Positions 57,898-64,000 of a stretch of DNA of 64,000 nt are shown here, one piece after another. The translations under genes were made by a program, and so were the position numbers. Source of the DNA: Nicotiana tabacum (taxonomy: Eukaryota; Streptophyta; Magnoliopsida; Solanales; Solanaceae); contig NC_134097.1 in the NCBI RefSeq assembly GCF_000715075.1, positions 69,473,190-69,537,189 of the forward strand. The letters are read 5' to 3'. The notes beneath the pieces are model-generated. The model saw only the letters and a list, made by a program, of their open reading frames with translations. It did not search any database and was not told the DNA's origin. How positions within the stretch are numbered: the stretch's first letter is position 1; every line of letters starts with the position of its first letter.

Positions 57898-58499
57898 GAA
57901 GAGAAAGTGGTTGCTGTTTTGTAGGTGGAAGACATAGAAAAGTATGCAGACAAGCTCACCCCATTTTCCACCTACTTGATATCTACTGCAAAAGTGAGGG
58001 TTCTTTTACCATACAGTGTACCTATCAACCGTTTTGAATGGGTTATCGAGAGATTTACTATGGTCGAAGAGGTGAAAGATGGCAACTTACAAGACCCACC
58101 GCTCCCACCTCCGACGAGGTTGAATACTGTACCCTTTGCATATCTGCACGACCAATAGCGAAATACAAAATTTGGTAACCATTATTTTATGCATAGTACC
58201 ATTTCACAATTAAATTTATTTGTATCCTTACATTCTGGGATTGTGCACATTGGTCTAAATTATAAGCTACTTGCAATTTCCATTAAACAGACATAATTGT
58301 CGTTGTGGTGAAATGTGGCTCGGTAAAGTACATTGGCGCTAACAATAACAAATGCCGTGAGATCACCGTAATGGATACCAGGTAAGTCTGTTGGCGTTCT
58401 ATTTACCTTACTACTTTCGCTACAGCTTCCAAAAAGAATTGGACATAAATATATAGCCAGATACAATATCACGATGTCATTTTAAAATATTATAAAACT

Positions 58500-58939
58500 A
58501 AATTTTCACAGAGAAAGATTTTCTTAGCTCAATATTATTAGACACACTAAATTGGTTATAAGAGGAATAGATGATTTGGTTTACAAAGAGGATCAACAAA
58601 GTAAAATCAAATACATTGTAAATATCCAAATATCAAGAATCCTTGCTTTATGCTGTGAATACCCAAATTCACAGATGCTGCTTCAATGTTAACGACTGTT
58701 GAGACAGCCTTTTGAGAAATGCATGGGGAAGGCTGTTTACTACATAACCCAGATACGAAAAAGGATGTTGCAACTGCATTCCAATAGCCAGAATCGTGAC
58801 AAACAGCACAAATATTAGCAAAAGTTGAGTAATTAACAACTGTGACCAACTTTAAGATTATTAATTTTTTTTTTGATTTGGTGACCAATTTTAAGATAAA
58901 GAAATTAGTACAAAAAGGACAAGACAATAAGCAGACCGA
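58500..58939. other. Unassigned segment in RPA-like intron 3
   Basis: Contains a minus-strand open frame of 116 codons (58607-58957, with CHDSGYWNAVATSFF) that is not obviously random in composition, but I recognise no family and see no promoter or intron. It could be an insertion of transcribed sequence. Confidence 0.3.
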
Positions 58940-59235
58940 GCTAACCACAAAAACCAAAGCTAAAAATTATTTCTTCAAGCTATAAAATGCAACCATAACA
59001 CTTTAATAAAATACTTAATACTAAATAATTTAAACACAAAAATCAAAGCTAAAAATTATTTCTTGAAGCTCAAAGAATATAAAGCGTTTACAATTATAAC
59101 AATTTACAGAAAATACTCAATACCCAATAATCTAAACACAAATCAAAGCTAAAAATTATTTCTTGAAGCTCACAAGAATACCCAGTGTTTAAAACCAAAA
59201 CAATCTACAGAAAATACTTAATACCCAATAAGCTA
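58940..59235. repeat. Three copies of a ~100-bp tandem repeat in RPA-like intron 3
   Basis: Units start near 58940, 59033 and 59133. The shared core is CAAAGCTAAAAATTATTTCT followed by AGCT and, at the end, AAAATACT(T/C)AATACCCAATAA. The second and third copies are most alike. Intron 3 is otherwise 58382-59637. Confidence 0.85.
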
Positions 59236-61233
59236 AAGTTGAAATAAAATCAACTGAAGAACATGAAAAGAGCTAAAAAAAAATATCATAAGTACAGCCA
59301 ATTACTCAAAATTAACGAGTGAAATTTTAAAAAATACAGTGACAACTACATACTCCAGTACTCATTAGTTCCAAACTGGAAAAACCTGTATAAGTCATGC
59401 TGCATTTGTTTACTTAGGCATTCACGATGCCTCATTTATAAAACCCTTCTGCCAACCTTCACTCTCCTGCCCGAACGTTTCACTTTATTCTTTTCGCATT
59501 GTTTGAATAACGATCTTATCGAATTGTCTCTGTTATTTTTAAATTTATATCCTCTTCTTTATTATTCTTGGTGACATTATTACTATTGTATTTTTTGGGG
59601 GGATAGTGTCATTTACTGTCTATTCCTTCTATTGTAGCGTGAGACCTACTATCCTTACGCTGTGGGAAGACTTCGCCAACGCTGATGGAAGCATCCTAGC
59701 TGCACAGGCTGCTGAATATCCAATAATTTTAGCAAAACTAATTACCCGAACCAACTATGCTAGTATGGAAAAACTTATGCTTTTTTCCGTACTACAAGGG
59801 ACCTGTTATGAATTCTTTACTAACATAATGTATCATATAGGATTATCATTATCAACAAGGTACAACTCGATCATACTGATAAATCCACCATATCCTCAAG
59901 TTGGGGAACTTCTGAACTGGTATGGAACAAATATTTATGTAACCACATTTTATACTTCGATCATTATTTCATGCAAACTAAACATTTGCGGTAAAACTAG
60001 ATGATCCAGCATATGCAATTTTCTGTCGTACCATCGTGTTTCTCTTCTTACCAAAAAAAGGAAAATACTTAGCGGGCTATACATTCAAAAAAAATTCTTT
60101 TAGTCAATTATAGGTTTATACCAATTTGGTATCTATGTAACTTCATTGAAATGCTCTTCAACTACATTGCATCTTATTTTACAATATAACTTTATGAGTT
60201 TAAAATGTTAGAGCTTATATGCAAACTTTGTCATTAAAATAATTTACTGAACAACTCTTGGGGATGTGTGACTTTGTCTGTAGATCATTTACCATTTTTG
60301 TATGGTATATGTAACATTGGTAAGACCAACCAGTACTTCTATGAGCTTTCAGTATGTACCATTATCCCAATGATCATATATGAAATAGCACTACACCAAG
60401 TTGGTTGTTATGATAATCGCTCTACAATCTGACAAACAAGATGATACTGTTGTTCAATGCTAGCGAAATTTCTCCAAAAATTAGCTTATTCTGCTAATAA
60501 CCAGAATTTCTTATCAGTATTCTTAGAAAGTGTCTACACTATATGTTTACATACCAAATACATGTTATATGTTGGAGCAGTAGTCAACTGAAAAATTATC
60601 TTATTTGCATTATAGTTGTGGTCAACTGAATAATGTATTTTTCTTTTGTGTTTTCTGTTTTCGTGTTACTAGTGTAACCGCCACAATAATTTCTCATTGA
60701 AACAACCTATTCCTACTTTTTCCTACGTTTTTAAAGCTTGCCACAACCTTTCTATATCATTTTAAATCTACGTGACATTTGTTGGCATTGAAATTCACGT
60801 ACAGGGTCAGAGACAACAGACACACATTGATGAGATACATTCAGCAAACTGATTCGTCACTTATGCTTGCGCCAGATATTGTACCAATTGTTGATATCCT
60901 GTCACAATCTCCTGTATGTGTATTTCATGCATGCTAATATGTGTACATATAAAGTACTTTAGTAATTTAACCCTAACTCAATAAATATGCTTATATCACC
61001 CTCTTTCGCAGATACAAGCCTTTGAAGTGGAAGGTAAATTATCACTGCCAAATGACGACGAAGATTTTTATGAATTATTGTGTTCACACTGCGGGCAGCA
61101 GTACAGAACTCATTCGCCCAAAATTATTCATTGTGTGAGCTGCAAACAACGTGCGATGTTAACACTCAGGTATTGCAACTTAGAGTCCAAGCGTAATAAA
61201 ATATGTTCATTCGACATCTTCAAACAAAAAAAA

Positions 61234-63524
61234 CACTACAAGAAAAGTGCTAATTACATGGGAATTTTATTCGCAGATAATACCTGCGGATTTTCATGGA
61301 AAATATTAAAATTTCTAAATTTAAAATATTTTACCTACGATAAATATTTTCCTAAGAAAATTCGTAGGTAACTTTGGCGCCATTATGCGCCAAAATATTA
61401 CCTGGAGAATTACCTGCAGAAATAAATCGGCAATTACATTTCCGTAAGAAAATTCGCAGGTAAAAAAATAAAGAAAATGAAAAAAAAAATCCGAAGGAAA
61501 ATCCCTAGATAACTCTACATGCGAATTTAGTTGGGGATATTTTCTTGGGATTTACCTGGGGATTTGCTTATTCGGGAAATTACATGGGAATATTGTTGCT
61601 GCAAATTTAGCTGGAGATTTTTTCTTGGAGATTTACGTGTGAATTTTTTAACCTTGGGAATTACCTAGAGATTTGGTTGATGTGAATTTAGTTAGAATTG
61701 TTTTTCTTGGGATTTACTTATTTGATGGAATTACATGGGGATTATATTATTATAATTCTTGCTAGAAATTTATTCTTGGTAATATAACTTAGGATTTACC
61801 TAGAAATTTTATTACCTAAGAAGTTAACTAGAGATTATTCGTGTGGTTTTAAACAAAAATTGTTTCTTGAGAATGTCATTGTACGGTTTTGATTGGAGAT
61901 TTGTTCTTGGGATTTAAATAAAGAGTTTTGAAAGACTTTATAACTACATATTTAAGTTTAAATTTATTTAAATGCTTTTTAAATATTATTTGAATTTCTA
62001 AGAAGATGTTACTTTTTAATTTAAAATTCATATTTTTCTGAAAGTTACAAAAACTTGATATGTAAAAAATATCCATTGGAATTAATTTTATCTATTGTGT
62101 AGGTAAATGTAAAATTTTTGATCTTATATAAAACTAAATGATGTATATATGTTTGGATTGGGTATTATAAGTCATTAGGCATACTATAGTCGGTTATTAC
62201 TTTTTTCAGCAAATTCAATAACAAGATAATTATCACAAAGCAAATTACTTTAAGAATTAAAAATTCAATATGGTTGATATAACAGACATAATTAAGCTAA
62301 GATACGACTGCATTTGACATATTTCAACTAATATCATTAGAAAATATACTAAATGTAACTAAATGATTGATACCTATTTAAGTTTAATTTCTAAGCAGAA
62401 AAAAATTATGTTATATTTATAAAAATATAAATAAGTTTTATTAACTTTCTATCTTGTCATTTTTTCACATGTATTTGATTAGATAAAATTCAATTATACA
62501 TTTTTAAAATGATATAGTTTGAATATTGAAACTTAATATTGATTGATCTTATAATTCTACTTTCTAACATCATATCTTGATTAAATCCTACTATTATTAA
62601 AATAATTTAATCATGTGTATTTTATTAGGATTAGTGAAATAATTCTTACTAATTATCATGTACAATGTATTTAATTCTTGTTAATTAATGTATTTTTATA
62701 TAAAAAAGAAATTAATATGTTATTAGAGAAATATAAATGAAAATTTGAAAAATAATTAACTAAGGATACCTTAAATTTAAAAGTAATATAAATGTAATTT
62801 TCTATTACTAGGAAAAGACTGTTTCATTTGATTTATGAAATTCTTAATTAATGCATAAGAAAAAAAAGGGAGGTAAGCATTAGTAAGTAAATAGTACTAT
62901 ATGGGGAAGTGGCAGTTGAGATATTCCTCTCCCACATCGATCAAGAGTTGTGAATATTTGCACTTTATAAATGGAGCATATTGAAATGACCGTACGTGTA
63001 AGACTTGAGAAAACCGTGAATATGTAGGGGGTGGGCTACATATACATTTAGGAAAATTACTAATAATAATTACTAACTAGCTAATTAGTAACACAGTATG
63101 TGGGGGAAGGTGTATAATAAAATATATATGTAAGTATTGACTTAATACAAATTTATAAAAAAATATGGCAATTTTAAATTTTCGGTCTAAAAATTTCGAC
63201 ACATGCACTAGGGAATTTTCACGGGGATGTACTTGCAGCTATTTCCCTAACAAACTCCGCAAGAAAACTTCTGAGTTTCATTAAGTTTTTGCCAAACATT
63301 TCATGCGAATATGTAGAATTTTCTATGGAAAAATTCGCAGGTAATTTACATGGAAATTTAAAATCCCAGGTAATTTTCATGCAGATTCAAAATCCTCAAG
63401 TAAATTACCTGGGGATTTTTCCATCGGAATTTTTTCGAAAGCAAAATCCGCAGGAAGTTTCCTGCGAATTTTCTTATGTAATCCCCAACAAAATCCCCAT
63501 GTAATACATAATTTTCTCGTAGTG
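61234..63524. mobile_element. CACTA (En/Spm) element, non-autonomous, in RPA-like intron 7
   Basis: Ends CACTACAAGAAAA (61234-61246) and TTTTCTCGTAGTG (63512-63524), inverted with one mismatch, flanked by the 3-bp duplication AAA (61231-61233 and 63525-63527). Subterminal zones at both ends are packed with short motifs in both orientations (AATTCGCAGGTAA, TTACCTGCGGATTTTC, TTACATGGGAAT), as is typical for transposase-binding regions. A set of degenerate tandem units (TTCTTGGGATTTACCTGGGG type) lies at 61540-61850. The 2.3-kb interior is AT-rich with no transposase ORF. It sits between a good donor (61170) and acceptor (63928), so it enlarges the intron without breaking an exon. Confidence 0.93.
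61540..61850. repeat. Degenerate tandem repeat inside the CACTA element
   Basis: Three to four imperfect units of about 80-100 bp built from TTTTCTTGGGATTTACCTGG, GGAAATTACATGGGAAT and GCAAATTTAGCTGGAGATTT. Confidence 0.65.
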
Positions 63525-63928
63525 AAAGTATCTTCTGTCATTGGCATCATGAAAATAAAATAACGTATATCAAAGAGATCAGTTAATTTACTTGATGCTT
63601 AAATCATGTTCTCTTATATATATAAACTAGCTTTGGCAGTACATCATGAAACATTTAGTTTATGAATGTCTCTGCTTGTAAAACTCAATATGCTAGATTT
63701 GCTATTTCATGTTAAAAAAACTTTATTCCCTTGAAGATTTGTTACACTCCAGAATAGAAAAAAGGGAGAACTGAACAGTTTCATGTTTATAAAACATCAT
63801 TTTTTTGGGTTTATGGAGAGCATTTTCATTCTTTTCTAAGAAACCAGGCAAGTCGTCTATTGCTAACAACTTTTTTTCCTGTGAGGTTCTTAGTGTTAAT
63901 TGTGTTTTTTCTTTTTTGTTGCTATTAG

Positions 63929-64000
63929 AGCACGCTTTGAGGTTGTCATGACAGACAGCAGTGGATCAGTTATAGCAACATTAATAGGTGAATTAGGAGA
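63929..64000 (+). pseudogene. RPA-like exon 8, runs off the edge
   Basis: Acceptor TTGTTGCTATTAG ends at 63928. The exon adds A to the AG left by exon 7, giving Arg, then ARFEVVMTDSSGSVIATLI, the C-terminal OB-fold strand block of RPA70. Open to the window end. Confidence 0.8.

Larger units (their letters stand above)
55500..64000 (+). pseudogene. Helitron RPA70-like gene, eight exons, partial
   Basis: Single-stranded DNA-binding protein of the replication protein A large-subunit type; plant Helitrons often carry one beside RepHel. Exons by frame and GT-AG sites: 55500-55643, 57898-58174, 58291-58381, 59638-59762, 59841-59919, 60805-60913, 61012-61169 and 63929-beyond the edge. All splice phases agree. 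Exon 2 has an OB-fold block (PFSTYLISTAKVRVLLPYSV). Exons 3-4 give SVKYIGANNNKCREITVMD and TILTLWEDFANADGSILAA. Exon 7 has the zinc ribbon, CSHC...CVSC. Exon 8 begins ARFEVVMTDSSGSV. In-frame stops TGA 55612-55614, TAG 55618-55620, TAG 57922-57924 and TAG 58156-58158 fall only in exons 1-2; at least two look like C-to-T changes of CGA/CAG. Introns hold a microsatellite, a 100-bp tandem repeat and a CACTA element. Confidence 0.85.

Noticed and set aside
58607..58957. 116-codon minus-strand ORF within RPA-like intron 3
   Set aside because: Composition is not obviously random, but no family is recognised and it overlaps a tandem repeat; reported only as an unassigned segment.

Overview
This window is plant nuclear DNA, most likely from a Solanaceae species; Nicotiana is my best guess, but that is inference. 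The grounds are a complete six-exon cytosolic phosphoglycerate kinase gene with plant splice sites, Ogre/Tat-type retrotransposons with tRNA-Arg or tRNA-Asp primer sites, tRNA-derived SINEs with (TTG)n tails, a Stowaway-like MITE and a plant Helitron. The intergenic DNA is AT-rich. Over half of the window is transposable-element sequence, much of it nested.

Layout. (1) 1-23094 is a nest of minus-strand Ty3/gypsy elements. The oldest layer is an Ogre/Tat-like element C, with its 5' LTR at 21967-23094, a tRNA-Arg PBS and the start of gag. Its gag is cut twice. One cut is by element B (12494-18439), a complete non-autonomous LTR element with 5-bp target duplications GACAT. The other is at 12442/12443, by element D. 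D is in turn cut at 10401/10402 by element A, which runs off the left edge and carries ORF1, gag, protease and RT. (2) 23095-24543 holds two older LTR relics; the first is the sequence into which C inserted. (3) 24544-26357 contains a MITE and the upstream region of PGK. (4) 26358-30400 is the PGK gene, the only complete conventional host gene found. Its first intron holds a SINE and a MITE. (5) 31610-38139 is a complete but decayed Tat-type LTR element E on the plus strand (TSD CATAC). (6) 38145-45290 is gene-poor, with a SINE fragment and one coiled-coil/membrane ORF. (7) 45293-45520 is a lone protein-kinase exon. (8) 45600-52985 is a Ty1/copia 5' LTR and gag (G), with a complete Ty3/gypsy chromovirus F (45817-51581) inside the LTR. 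(9) From about 52974 to the right edge lies a Helitron: the helicase part of RepHel (53288-54871 intact) and, downstream on the same strand, an RPA70-like gene whose exons I could chain across seven introns. One intron carries a 2.3-kb CACTA element (61234-63524), another a CA/TA microsatellite.

Overall, one housekeeping gene sits among layered transposons. The best candidate for something unusual is the Helitron locus: a RepHel fragment fused to a truncated copia gag at a sharp breakpoint, with a linked RPA-like gene whose splice phases all agree but whose first two exons carry four nonsense codons. I saw no rRNA, tRNA gene, CRISPR array or bacterial-type operon.
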